Shown: positions 47,602-59,640, counted from the first letter of the stretch. The stretch: DNA of 64,000 nucleotides from Sorghum bicolor (GCF_000003195.3 NC_012870.2:49790396-49854395), one strand, 5' to 3'. Notes: a model not told the origin generated them from the letters alone. Numbers and translations: made by a program.

Positions 47602-50425
47602 TAGGAGAAAGCGTGCATCTGACTAACCTAAATTTATACTTAACCCCTAGGGTTACAAGACAAGATAGTGAGATATGAGCTATATAGAGAGAATTCCATC
47701 GTCAGTGTTCCTCTAACATGTGGTAAGCTATGTAACTATTGTTCTAAGGGGGGCATCTAAGGAAAAGAAACACCACAGAGGATGCTTAACCCTGGCACAC
47801 TATTTCCTACGTTACCTACTGATGGGACGTGGATTATGGAGACACCTAGGAGATCGTCACTTCCCCCCCCAATGTTACCACAAATCTGACCAGATAGGGA
47901 GCATCTATGAGTATTTCTTGCCCAAACACCATGATTACACTACGAATAACCCGTAAACCAAAGAACAATAAGAATAATAAACTTACTAGTATTAGAAGTC
48001 AAATTACCTTATGATTCTAGAACCAAGCCTTGGGTTAGGAGACCTGATCCCACAAATACAAGAAAGAAGGTACCGACAGGCCGGGCTTCCTCACTTCTAT
48101 CTCCACACTATACACTCTCAATCACTCTTGTTGCTATAACCCTAAAGAGATAGATCCATTCGATGAACCCCTCTTTGGCTAATTCTCTCTGGAAAATATG
48201 TATTAGGGTTTCAGAATTTGCACTTAGCTAGGGGCCAGGCTTGTATTTATAGCCCCCTAGGAGGCACGACAGACCTTGGATCAAACTAACCTTAATAGAT
48301 GGCCAAGATTACTCCTCAAACACGGTGGAGGCAAGATTCGCGAGGTTGGTTCTTGTTGGCAGTCATTATAGACCAATCATAAACTACCAACTTGATTCAA
48401 AAAGAGAAGAAGCAATCATATTATATACAACATGCATTTTATTACTAACAAGTTCCACTTGTACCATAGTGATTATATTTTGCAGGAATTATAGTGCAAC
48501 AAGTGGAAATGTGCCATACCATGAAGAAAGCGCAAAGTACCAAAAGACGTATTCAAAAATGCGCAAACCAAGAAAATAGAAAAAGGCCCAAACAATGCAG
48601 AACTGGGCCTGATCGTAACCACAGGAGAGATCTAGGCCCAGAGCCAAACCGACCACGCGAAGGCGATGGCCAGGGGGACCCACCCAGGGTGCGGCCGCAC
48701 CCCTGGAGGCGGCAAACCGGGCCCATCTTTCTCAGGCGGTTGCATGCCGCCATGCATAGGATGGTTTCACCTACAACCAAATTTAGATGCGACGAACCGT
48801 CCTAGTTCCACTATAAAAAGAGAGGCACTCCCCCCTTTTCAAGACACACATCATTTGGAGTCAATTTACCTCACACCTCTCACTTGTATCTTTAGTCTAG
48901 ATTAGTAGTAGAGCAAGGCAACAGCTAGCAAGGAGAGCTTGTCTACTTGGAAGAAAGGATCTTCTTGGTATGAATAATATTCAATCTTCTTCCATGAGCA
49001 AGTTCTATTCATCTTTATATGATTATGCATATGAACTAGAGTATGGTTGTGTTCTGATCATGTTCATAGTATATGAACTAGTTCTTGGTTCTTGTGCTAT
49101 GTTCTTGATATGTTCATCATTGTTCTTCATTGTTCATCAGATTAGTGTGAGTAGGATTAGAATTAGGAATGGGATGATGGTTCACTGTGCTGTGATGGTT
49201 GCTCTTAGCCTAGCCTCTCACTCCAAAGGGGTGGGGCCCGTGGGGGTTAGGAGTTATTTCCAATTACGTTTACATGGTGTTCAGGTATGCTGGAATCAGT
49301 GGATGTGCGGGTATCTTTCGGGTACAGGGGTAGGTGGCAGTGTAGTGACAGCTCTGTCATCCTTTGCATTCTCCCATGATCAGGTATTCTGATAGGAGTT
49401 TTGTAAAGTCTCTGTCGGCTGGGTATCTAGCTGCGGGGATCTCCCCTCATCTCAGGCTTAGTTCTAACTCTATTTATTGCTAAATAGATGATCCCCTAAC
49501 AGCTCTATGCATAGTTATATGTGACCCATGCCTGCTCAAGTAGATTTATTTCTTTATTCTTTATTTATCATTTCTCTTCTATTTTATCCTTGAGGTTGAT
49601 CCAATTTGTGTCCACTATCTTGAATATCATGTTTATTCCTGTTTACTCTATGTCTACCAAGCATTCAATAAGTGATCATGTTTACACCATATTTGATCCC
49701 TTTGCCTTCCTAAGGGAATTATAAATTCGACGCCCTTAAATACTCACGGGTTGAAATGCTACAATGATAGTTCTATCCGCTTGCAGTTATATTACTTCTT
49801 CATTCATGAACTATCGATTGGCGTACCTAAGTACCGTTACATAAGATTGTAATCCTTGTGCACTTTCAAGCGTAGTGCCACAGCTTTGCATATCGCAAGT
49901 AAGGATGGTTAGGAAGGCCAATCCGGCATTCCTAATTATTGTTACCAGACTGCACTGCTAAGGCCGGCGCCCTCAAGTTGCCTTGGGTTATCTCTCTGAT
50001 GTAGCGATAGTTACGGTATGCCAACACCCGACATTTCTGGTGCCATTGCTAAGGATGGATCTATGGTCTATTTTTAGTAGTGACGCTAAGAAATGCCAAC
50101 AATTCTTATTGGTTGAGATAGTGGGGTGGGCGCACCTACACTATGGGAGACTGCCCGACTCCTGAGCCTGATTTGATTCCTGTTTGGTCTGGAGCCTCCT
50201 CAAACCTCTAGATTATAGAAAAGTATATGTTCACCCTTTATCTCTATGTACACCTGACATGTGGACCATTTTTGGTTGTTTTCAGCTGACACCCCATAGA
50301 AACAGACATTCACCAAAACTCATGGAATTCTATTAGTGATAACCCTATAGCTACTAGGTGTTTGCATATAGATCTATTATCATGTGTAGTTGATAGTTAA
50401 AACTAGGAGTTATCTACCATCAACA
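47602..50425 (-). repeat. LTR J (Athila-like, minus), split by solo LTR M; left end uncertain
   Basis: Right part (50102-50425) ends CCATCAACA and shows the family's conserved end, including ACATGTGGACC and GAAACAGACATTCACC. The left part (about 47602-48353) has a minus-strand TATA (near 48245) and LTR-like text. A possible target duplication ACCAC lies at 47597-47601 and 50426-50430, but the left terminus does not start with TG, so the left boundary is tentative. No gene. Confidence 0.5.
48354..50101 (+). repeat. Solo LTR M (plus orientation)
   Basis: 1,748 bp with TGTTGG...CCAACA ends and flanks GTTCT / ATTCT (4 of 5 identical). A plus-strand TATA box CTATAAAAAG lies near 48811-48820. Removing it restores a continuous J sequence across the junction. 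Open frames inside have no recognisable domain. Confidence 0.75.
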
Positions 50426-50690
50426 ACCACCATCTCCCATTCATATGGGTCTGGCATTGTCTCCATGAATGGAAAGTGCCAGTCCACCAAGCTCTACATG
50501 GGCCACATCCCCTCAGCCACTAGTGTCTCTAGAGTCTCGTTGGTGGAGATCGAGCGACTCCAGTTGGGTATCATTGCTAGCTTTGGAATAGATCTAGGGA
50601 CTACGATATTGTGGATTTGGGCTTTTCACACTTCTTGGCAGAAGAGAAGGGATGCAGATGGAAGGAAGAAGTTGATGTGAAGGCAACTAC
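50426..50690 (-). pseudogene. Fragment resembling a gypsy-type transposon gag-like protein
   Basis: The minus-strand translation includes LETLVAEGMWP and an acidic PDPYEWE end, resembling the N-terminal part of the plant putative gypsy-type transposon family (Transposase_28). One or two stops are present. Only about 80 residues remain; the family call is from memory of the motif and is weak. Confidence 0.35.
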
Positions 50691-51601
50691 TAGGTGGAAA
50701 GGGACGGTCATCGCAAAGCAAGTATTTTTACCCTACGGGCCGACCCCTTGAGGCTTGAGAATTTTGGGAGTTGTGTAGCACACGTTGCCGCGCGCAACGC
50801 TTCCACTTCTCCATTAACTCCGATATTTGCACCTATAGTTGACACGTTGATTTCTCGATTACACCCATGAAGTCAAGTGGCACCGCCTCATTTCCATCAC
50901 ACTGTGGGCCCACATCAAGACCATCATGACTCGTGCCACGTTTACACAACAAGACATGACAAGACCTGAGATGACGGGTTGTGTCTCTTGCTTGTTCTAA
51001 TGACTGCTGGCATGCCCTATAAAAAATCAAAGAGGATCATGATGATGATAGCTTTAATCAAGCTACAGTCGACCCTATGATTGAAGCATCTGATAGAACA
51101 ACACGCATCCCAAGTGTAGAATTCGAGGCTCTTCAGTACCTTGGCAATTTCAAATATGGATTCTCCTGGGCCATACAAACAAGCTCGCGGATGCTCATAC
51201 TGGGCTCACGATAAGTGCTCATACACAGTCACATGTGGCTGACCACCAGAGCTCGCTAACGGTTCCATGTGGCTAGTGAGCAGAGATCAGAGAGTGTTCC
51301 TTCAACCACACGAGTGGAGCTCGGGGAATGTTCCCTTCAACCACACAACACTCAGGGACTCTATCTTTTGGCCACTCGATCAGTTTTTAACTGCTCCAGA
51401 ACTAAAGTAAATTTCGAACATAGCTACATGTGGCTTACGAGTAGAGCTCGTGCATAGTCATACGTGGTTTTTGATTAAACTCTATGAGCAGAGCTTGGGA
51501 ACTGTGTTCTCGACCAACTAGGCCAAGAATGGCTACTAGTCTATTGCTCAGTCGTCTCTTGACTTGTTTTCACATATTCATGACATTTTTTAGAGCATGC
51601 T
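50691..51601. other. Unassigned sequence
   Basis: About 0.9 kb with no gene, no LTR boundary and no repeat structure I can support. Repeated GAGCTCG and ACATGTGGCT-like words near 51200-51490 hint at a degenerate retroelement. Confidence 0.4.
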
Positions 51602-53626
51602 TGTTGACGATAGATAACTCTTGATGTTAACCGTCAACTAAACATGAAAATGGACATATATGCAAATAACTAGTAGATATAGGGTTTGAAACTAACAAGT
51701 TCCATGAGTTTTGGTGAATCTATGTTTTAAAGGGGATAAACTAGAAAAGTACAAGAATTACCAAATAGAAGTATCTCAATTGATGAATTGGAGTATGCCA
51801 TTGCGAAGAGCTCATCGAGACATGAAATAGAGTTTTGATTCACCCAAATTGGAGTCCACACGACAAAGTTACGCCTTCTAGAAGATTATAAATGGACTTC
51901 CACAGCAGTCTAGAGTAAATTGGGCATATCTCCCTCATCCGGACTATGTTTTCAGTGATCTAGGACTTTTTGGAAAGCTAACGAAAAGATTTATCAACCC
52001 TGTAAAGTGGGGCCAATTTGGTAGCCTGCTAGGGTTGCCCGTCCCTAGGGCTTGGGCGGCCGCCCGGCCATGTGGACCAATCAGCTTCAACCTTGCGGAT
52101 CCTGCCTCCACCGCCTTTGAGTAGTGATCTTGGCCGTCTATCATGGTCGGTTTAATCTGAGGGCTGTGGTGCTTCATAGAAGGCTATAAATATAAGTGTG
52201 GCCCTCTCTAGGAAGAGTAATTGTTGGTATAAATTAACTGCACCCTAATAATGATTATAATCGGATTATCTGCAAGCGCACAGATATATACTGATCAGCA
52301 CTTCGCCATGATCAACCCGATTTTAATATCTAACCCAAAGAAACAGTAGGTGATTTATGACCTAGTCTATAACTCTTAATATAAGGGGGTACAATCAATT
52401 TAGAAAACTATTGAGAATGAGGACATAGCTAAAGTATTCTGGTTCTAATAACCGGTAAACTTTGTATAATATCGTCTTATCGGGCAAGTAACGCGAATAG
52501 GAGAAGAAACAGAGTAATCTCCTATCAGACACCTATAAGCCTATCAATCCTATCAACGGGAACTGGACTACAGAGGAATCAACGTAGCTATAAAGTCACC
52601 TACGCGAGCTACCATTGTCCGGCTAATCAGGGGACATTCAGAAGCAACCATAGCCCGTACACCACGTCTATGCTACGAATCACTACTCCGACCTAGGAGC
52701 TACCCAAATCAAAGTACTCAATATAATATGAGTTGCAAACCAAAAAACGAATAAAAACAAGTTGCTTACTTGAATCAGAATGGTAAATACAAAAGTACCT
52801 CAGAACACAGCTCCGGGCGAGGGAGCCGAATCCAAACGAATACAGCTCCTAAGGAAGCTCCGACAGGCCGGGACTCCTCCGAATCTCTACTCCTGTACTC
52901 TATCTCTCAAATCTCTATCTTGATCGCTAGTCTAGATCTAGAGGATCTCTATCTAATGCTCTAACTCTTCATCTCTTGATCTGGCCTCCTCTAGTGGGGG
53001 TCTAGCCTTCTATTTATAGCCCGGTGGGATGGATACTGCCGTTGGATCAAACCGACTTAACAAGCGGCAAAGATGGCTCCTCAGAGGCGGTGGAGGAAGG
53101 TTCTAGAAGGGGGGCCAAAATGCTAATAGGGGGGCGCCGGCCCGCGCTAGGGTGGGGTCGGCCAGCCGCACCTGGTGGCTACTAGCCCTCCCTGTTGCGT
53201 CGGGTGTCTTATAGAGTATTCCTAATCCCTCTGGTGTCATCCTTCTATCGTGGATAAGTTTCGTGGTCGATTATCACTTAAATCCATCTTTTCAGCTCTT
53301 TTTGAAATAATCCCTTGAAAACACAGAATATGCAAAACTCGTGAAAATTGTTAGTGATAACCCTATTCTAGTAGATATTCATATCTGGTGGAGAAATAAA
53401 TGCTAACAAATTTTGTGAGTTAACAGGTGTCAACAGTAATCATTATGAGTTGTAGAGGCGTCCCTCGAATTGATGACTCTCTTCTCTAGAGAATTAGGAT
53501 TAGACATTCCAATCTAGTAGATTAGTTTTAGTCGAGAGTTAGGGAGAGCGGAGCTACGCTCTAGTTATGGAGGACTCTTCTTCAGATTTTTGGTATGTCT
53601 TTATATTTATTCTTTGTAAGACTCAC
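51602..53626 (+). repeat. LTR K (Athila-like, plus), split by solo LTR N and cut by CACTA
   Basis: Begins TGTTGACGATAG at 51602 with the family's start in plus orientation. TATA box GCTATAAATATAAG at 52183-52196. It resumes after N at 53441 and is lost at the CACTA boundary near 53627. Confidence 0.6.
52222..53435 (-). repeat. Solo LTR N (Athila-like)
   Basis: 1,214 bp, TGTTGGTATAAA...GGTGTCAACA, perfect GTAAT target duplication (52217-52221 and 53436-53440). It shares the CTGCAAGCGCACAGAT block near its left end with the A and B LTRs. A minus-strand TATA-like TATTTATAG lies near 53011. No internal region. Confidence 0.87.
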
Positions 53627-54270
53627 AACTACAATATTTTTTTCTGAGGCGGGCAAAATCCCTTAACCGAGGCGGTTTTTGCAACCGCCTCGGAGCGAAG
53701 GTCACGGTTAATGTGACCTTTTCTGAGGCGGTTCGTTGCCCTCCACGGTAAACCGGATAGAAAACAAAAAAAAGAAAAAAACCCATGGATAAGCCCAACG
53801 AGCCCATCCATGGGCCCGCTGAGCCCATCCATGCCCTGTTGTCGATGCCGCCATTCACCGGTGCCTGAATCCATGCCGGACTGCGCGTAGCACTGAGATC
53901 CGCTCGCTTGCCGGTGGATCTAGCGTCCCGCAGCCGGCTCAAGCTTCCCATCACCAGATCCGTGGCCGGCGCTGCTCCATGTGCCGCCGAGGGCCCTGCC
54001 AGAGAGAGGGTGAGATAGGTCCAGAGAGAGAAAGAGAGGGAGGGGAGGGGGCTCATCACCTGGATCCAGGCACAACAACCGGCCTCCTTGCCAGATCTTG
54101 CACGGGGGAGAGGAGGGGGCTCGTCACCTGGAGGGGAGGGGCTGCCGCGAGAGGAGGAGGCATCGCCGTCCGCGCCATGGCCACCCCCACGATGCCTTGA
54201 AGGACTGCCCCGTGCATCACCCCGGGCATGCTTGTGTGCGCCTCGCGGAGTGGAGAAGGGGCATCGTGAT
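53627..54270 (+). mobile_element. Truncated CACTA-type DNA transposon end
   Basis: The start, near 53627, reads AACTACAATATTTT, a degraded CACTACAA terminus. It is followed by the subterminal GAGGCGG words typical of CACTA elements and a perfect 11-bp inverted repeat (CCGAGGCGGTT, 53667-53677 and 53683-53693). The rest (53740-54270) is GC-rich and could be a captured gene fragment; overlapping frames on both strands give no recognisable protein. The other terminus is absent. Confidence 0.55.
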
Positions 54271-54823
54271 TGTTGACGATCCTTAAGTATCAAATTTAAT
54301 TATCAAATAAACAAAGAAAAGGATCCAAATGAAATCAACATCTAGACTTAGGGTTTTATCTGACAGAATTCCACGAGTTTTGGTGTTTGTCTATTTCTGC
54401 AGGGGGTTATGAGGAAATACGAAAGAAAGGCCCACACGTCGAGATTACATAGAGATATTAACGTGCCGCGCAATTATCTTACATCTAGAAGACTCCAGAA
54501 GCCACGGGAAGGAAGCGGAGGCCGAACGGGGCCAGGCACTGGGTGCCCGCCCAGTTGCCCTAGGCGCCCGCCCCCGCTCTGAGTCGAATCAGGACTCTCT
54601 TTCGGGAAAGATCTCCACCGACCTAAAGGATCAAGGATAATCGTTCAATCAATGTCGGTTTGTTCCAACGACCCATATTCACTTGAAGGGACTATAAAAC
54701 CACACCCCCTGGCCCCTGGAGGAGAGAGCCTCTCAACCCTAGTTCATTATTCCTCAAGAGAGAAGAAGCCCCTGATCAAGATTAGAGCCACCACATCAAT
54801 TAGACATCTAGATTAGCATAGCT
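54271..54823 (+). repeat. LTR L fragment (B-family, plus orientation)
   Basis: Reverse-complement match to the first third of the B LTR, from TGTTGACGATCC at 54271 to GATTAGCATAGCT at 54823, where element G starts. It has both GC boxes (54541-54552 and 54562-54573, 21-bp spacing) and the TATA box near 54690. Confidence 0.8.
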
Positions 54824-55325
54824 TGAATCGACGAATTCCTAAGAACTCGTAACAAAAAGAAAACGTATGACGAAGTGGTCGAAAAGTAAATGCTAGAATA
54901 TGAGTAAAAACGTGTGTTTGATTGATTGATAGATCTCCTGATTACAAGGTCTTAGGGCTTATATTTATACCCTGCTCAAAGAGCTACGACCAGACACGAT
55001 TAGAATTCGAATTCCAAATTACACGAAACCCGTATACAAAACGATACGAATAACATAAGGAAATAATAAAACCATCCTTCGTGACAAACCGAAATTCCTC
55101 CACATGACAACTAGCAGCTTTCGGACTCCTCCTTCGCGTCATCGGCAATCCCCTTGCCATAGTCATCGGCAGACCCTTTTACTTGGTCATCGGCACCATA
55201 TTACTGTCTGAGGACTTAGTCACATTCAACCTTTCCCTCATCGGCAACCATCCTTACCAGCAACCCGCATCGTACTGCCACCCTGTCCTGCCATCCTGGA
55301 CACGTGCCCAAAAATGGTGTCAACA
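54824..55325 (-). repeat. Element G LTR, left copy (3' LTR in sense)
   Basis: 502 bp, TGAATCGACG...GTGTCAACA. Sense TATA at 54962-54969 (TATAAATA). Four CATCGGCA words at 55140, 55164, 55188 and 55239 lie upstream of it in the sense direction. Confidence 0.9.
55140..55246. promoter_or_regulatory. CATCGGCA cluster in the G LTR (repeated in the right LTR)
   Basis: Four identical octamers; the first three start exactly 24 bp apart. They sit about 170-285 bp upstream of the LTR TATA box in sense, where enhancer elements lie. The factor is unknown. Confidence 0.5.
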
Positions 55326-55340
55326 CATGCCCCCCAGTTT
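55326..55340 (-). other. Element G polypurine tract
   Basis: Sense AAACTGGGGGGCATG directly before the LTR start TGTTGACACC; it confirms minus orientation. Confidence 0.8.
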
Positions 55341-55807
55341 CGGAGTATAAAACTATTAATGCTCCGAAATTCTCTGCAGTAATGATGTCTTCTCCACAAT
55401 TAATGCTCCTAATCTGGTAACCGACAACCTCAATCTGGGCAACTCTGATCTTAATCCTCCGCAGATCCCTCGAAATCCACAACTTCCCAAACGGGCATCT
55501 CTCTTAGTCGTATATCGGCAACAATACCGTTACAAAGATCTGCCGATGCTCTGCCCAGGATATTCGCAAAAACGGTTACTTCCCCTTTATCCGCCCATCG
55601 GCAGGACGACCGTTATAGAATATCACCGATGGACCGACGAGGAGATCGCGCACAGTAAAATATCTTTAGATAATGACCGCTTCCTGTCAAATCACCTGCA
55701 CAATCCCTGGATTATCGTGCGAACAGTTACCATATCCACTTGAGTACCCTTGGGTTTCTCGGATGCGGCAAAGAAATAAGTCAGATTTGCCCTTGTCCAT
55801 CTTGCCC

Positions 55808-55815
55808 TATAAATA
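55808..55815 (+). promoter_or_regulatory. TATA box of the antisense PMD gene
   Basis: TATAAATA about 150 bp upstream of the ATG at 55966, a normal distance for a plant promoter with a 5' leader of about 110-130 bp. The 470 bp upstream (55341-55800) hold several ATCGGC/GCCGAT words and no gene. Confidence 0.65.
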
Positions 55816-55965
55816 GTTCCTTCTTGGGTACTCCTCCCCCATTACATCATTCTGCCATCCAACTTCACTTTTCCAGCGGCGGCGCCATTCTCAATCCTCA
55901 AGATCTCCGACAAGCATTCTTCTTCATCAACTCCGGCGTCTTCCAGCGTCCCCTTCACGACAAGA

Positions 55966-58900
55966 TGGCCGTTGGCTTCGTCGTCCCTGAGGTCAGACTT
56001 CCATCTCATCTGCTGTACCGTTTTCCTGCATTCCTGTTCATCTGCAATTTACCTTACCGAATATTTTCCTTCTCCTTTTTCTTTGTATCTTTATTCCCCA
56101 AAACACCAGGAGTTATCCAACAAAATTGTCATTCCTACCGATCAACCACATCTTCAATGCCTCGGCCCTCTAGGGGATCCAGATCCAACCGACCTTATCA
56201 ACGCAGAAACCAACAGGATTCCCTTTAGAGCTGAAAACTTTGCTCTAGATCTATGGAAGGACACCTTTCGCTCTTGGCCTAGCCCTACTGTAGGGTGGAA
56301 AGACTGGTTCTTGAGGGTCAGCAACTCTTATGAAGTTCAATGGGGTGAGAGGAAATTAGCTCAATGCATTAGGCTGTCCATTGCCGATATGCACAGGAAC
56401 GAGTCATTGCTGATAGCCGCATCTTACTTTTGGTCAGACACTCTCAACGCTTTTGTTTTTGGCCACGGCCCTGCTTCTCCTACCCTTGCCGATGTAGCCA
56501 TGCTTACTGGGTTAGACATATCTTCTGCCGATAGCACCCACTTTTTTGATACCGCCCCCAGTGCCAAAGTGGAGACTCGCGCTATCGGCGGCTGGTCAGG
56601 GTACATCCAGAAGTACCGCGGGAGAGGGCCTGTCACCATAAAGGAACAAACCACTTTTCTGAACATGTGGCTAGACAAGTTTGTATTCTGTGGTCGATCG
56701 GCAGGACCGACTTCTGTCTATCTATCGGCAGCAGAAAGACTGGCTAGCGGTGGTCAATTTCCTCTCGGCCGTTATTTGCTCGGCGCTGTTTATCACCTTC
56801 TTCATCAGGTAGTCCAGAAACTCCTGCTCGGCCAACCTATCGGCAACTTGGGAGGTCCTTGGTGGTTTATTAATATGTGGCTCAATCTGCACCTGCACAA
56901 GCGCCTCGATCTCAACTTGTTCTCTCAGCACTTCCCAAGAGATATAGCCGAGAACCATGTGTTGGGTGAAGAGGAATCGGCAACACGTGCCCCCCTGAAC
57001 TTTGGCGAAGCTGTTATAGTTTTACCCGGTTCAGGGAACACTCCGGATCAGATCGGCCGATTCTTCGAAACGCTGTATGAGGGTCTGGCCAGAGATGAAC
57101 GACCATGGCTGGCTTATGACGACCCAGATAGCATGCTCCCTCTGACCTTCAATCCGTTCGACGAAGCTCTTGATAGGGACAATGAGGTGATGATGGCAAT
57201 CGTGACTCCCAGAGCCATACCAGTGAACTTCTTCGGCAGCACGAAAACCTCTCCCCAAACCTATGAATTTTATAATCCATCGGCATTAGCTCGCCAGCTA
57301 GCTTTCGGCCAATTGCCGATCGCACTTCCTTATGCCGATGTAATAAAGCCCAGAGAACCCATCGCTAACCTCCTCGAGTGGACTCGAGTAGCCCAGCTAC
57401 CACCAAATGCCGACACAGACGTAGATCTGTCAGAATGGATCCCAGCCGCCTTTATCACTCAGGCATACAAGCTATGGTGGGCAGAATGGAAGGAGAATCT
57501 ATTCTGCAGATCGGCCCTCTCATACCGCGGCATGATCGACCCCGAATACGAAGTCCCCGATGACACTGTAAGTATTTTAAACCGATGTCTTATTTTCCAA
57601 TACCATTCCCATCGGTAACTTACCCTTGTATTTCTTTTGCAGATTAACAACACCCCCCCATCGGTCAGCAGGAGTGGCAAGCCGATCGACTTATTCCCAT
57701 CAGGCCCGATCTCCTCAATCGGCCATAAAGCTCCCACTCTGGCTTCCATCGTGCACCGGGGTGCGCGCCTCAAGAAAGTTACCACCAGGAAGACTCAGAC
57801 ATCACCAACGGTAACTGCCTCCACTCTGGCGCAAGCTTTCAAGGCAATCTGTTAAAACCTTTTTCATTTATGCTGACTATCTTTGTATCGGCTGTCTGTG
57901 CTCATAAACTCCTTTTTGTTATTGCAGCAAACTGGTGCATCGGCAAAAGCCAAACGCCAAGGTGCCGATGCCCCCCAGTCTAGCCAGCCAAAGAGGAAGG
58001 GCATCCACGGTGCTAAGGCTGGAACAAAGCGCCAGAAAGTGGCGACTCCTCATCCTCCTCCGGTGTCTCCAATCCCGGTGGAATCTTCCCCTTCTCCTCC
58101 AGAAGTCCAGGCACAGCAAGCACCATCTCCTCAATCAATACAGGAAGCACCACAGATGGAAGAACCTCAGCAAGAGGAACCTCAAACGGCAGGTACGTCA
58201 GCTGACGTAGGTGAACAAACAACTGGCCCGGCAGGTCCAGTTATATCATCGGCGGTTTCCTCAATTCAAACAACTGTTGTTCCTCTTCCGGGTAACATAT
58301 CCCAACAATACTCCTACCGATAAACTTATTTTCATTTATTCTTATAATCCTTCCTGTCTTCTTTCAGGCGATATCGTTCTATCGGCAACATTTGCCGATC
58401 AACCTGCAGCTCCATCGGCCTCTCTGAGTCAAAGCCAGGAAATCGCCTTGAAGCAAGTAAGTCATCCACTTTTCCATCGGTATCATCTGCCGAAATTTTG
58501 ACCATAAAATTGACCTATTTCATTTTCATTTTCAGGAACAAGATTCTCCCGACAGCTTGTTCTCCTTCGCTATTGATATCTTCGAAGAAGAAGGCGAGGA
58601 AGCAAGCTCCTCTCGGACAGTTGGAATTGTATCGGCAGAAACCAGAGCTAGGCTGGAGGAGCTATCGGCCATACTTCATCAAGACACAACTCAACTGGTC
58701 GACGATTCTGACCCAGCCAAGGCCCTGTTCAAGACTCTTAGAGGCCAAATTCCTGCCGATGCCGAAGAAGCACTCTTCCACGCTGCACATCTAGAAAGCC
58801 GCCAGCTACAGTACCAGAGAGCTACTCGACGCCTTGCCGACAGAGCTGCTCAAATCCAGCTCTCTGAGGAGATGATGAAAGAAAAACTCTTAGCCGATGA

Positions 58901-59231
58901 GAAACATAAGAACATCGGCATCTTAAAGTCCTCAGGTGATGCACTGAAGCAGAAAATGTCTGATCTATCGGCAAAAAGAGAAGCTCTGCTGGCTGAACTC
59001 AAGCAAGTAGAAGACGCCCTGTCCCAAGCCCAGCAAGAAGATAGTCAACTGCCGGAGACCATCAAGCATCTTGAACAGGAACGAAACGTCCATGGTCATA
59101 AAGCGCTGCAACTGAAGAGGAAGCTGAAGCCGATTGAAGGTTCTGCCGATGACGATATCAAAGAGATAGAGACAGCCAACCAGATTCGGCTGCGCGCCAT
59201 ATCCGCAATCCAAGCGCTGCTGAACATCTAA
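55966..59231 (+). CDS. Plant mobile domain (PMD) protein, six exons, antisense within element G
   Basis: Proposed exons: 55966-55992, 56110-57567, 57643-57810, 57928-58291, 58368-58456, 58536-59231, giving 933 residues. Every intron (75-117 bp) has GT..AG ends with pyrimidine-rich acceptors, and phases match. The N-terminal half (about residues 50-480) is a plant mobile domain: LLIAASYFWSDTLNAFVFG, then SPTLADVAMLTGL, FLNMWLDKFVF and GGPWWFINMWLNLHL. Residues about 490-700 are Pro/Gln-rich with a basic KRKGIHGAKAGTKRQK stretch, a possible nuclear signal. The C-terminal 200 are a coiled coil. No stop or frameshift is seen. Host PMD proteins (MAIN, MAIL1) act in transposon silencing and genome stability; the role of this copy is unknown. 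It has its own TATA box and ends convergently with the pol remnant. The exon 3 end could instead read on to a stop at 57855. Confidence 0.78.
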
Positions 59232-59282
59232 AGCTTTCATCAGCGACACACCTTTGTTTCTCCGCTTTTAGCTTTTAGTCTA

Positions 59283-59366
59283 GCCGATAAGACTGTTATC
59301 GGCATCTTTTGAAACATTAAGTCTGCCCTTGAACATTTAAATTCAGCCGATAGGAGTGTTATCGGC
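59283..59366. terminator. Two motif-built hairpins between convergent genes
   Basis: GCCGATAA (59283-59290), 5-base loop, TTATCGGC (59296-59303); then GCCGATA (59346-59352), 7-base loop, TATCGGC (59360-59366). They lie in the 145-bp gap between the end of the PMD gene and the end of the pol remnant. A transcription-end or insulating role is inferred from position only. Confidence 0.4.
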
Positions 59367-59376
59367 ACTTAACCTT

Positions 59377-59640
59377 TTATGCATCGATCCATATGCTGGG
59401 GTAGTACTTCTTCAAATATTTGCCATTTAACGCTCTGGGAAATTCAACTCCTTCGAGGGTTTCTAGAATATAGGCATTACCAGGAGCTGAGCGTTTTATC
59501 CGATAAGGACCTTCCCAATTAGGAGACCACTTCCCAAACTTTGAACTTTTAGTCCCGACTGGCAAAATCAACTTCCATACCAAATCATCGGCCGATGTGA
59601 ATCCCTGGCCTAATTTTCCATCATCGGCGAATCTATCCAT
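59377..59640 (-). pseudogene. Element G integrase C-terminal remnant
   Basis: 87 codons with the GKWSPNWEGPYRI core and NGKYLKKYYPS end that close Pol in Ogre/Tat elements. Its ATG overlaps the protease stop (TAATG), so RT, RNase H and the integrase catalytic core have been removed between two adjacent bases. It cannot catalyse integration. Confidence 0.8.

Noticed and set aside
48970..49392. 140-codon hydrophobic frame in M as a membrane protein
   Set aside because: Inside a solo LTR downstream of its TATA box; no family resemblance.
53607..54293. 228-codon minus-strand frame
   Set aside because: Runs across a CACTA end and an LTR boundary; composition-driven, no family.
57856..57927. Exon 3 of the PMD gene reading through to the stop at 57855
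   Set aside because: A phase-matched GT at 57811 and AG at 57926-57927 keep the frame into exon 4, so the spliced model is preferred, though not proven.
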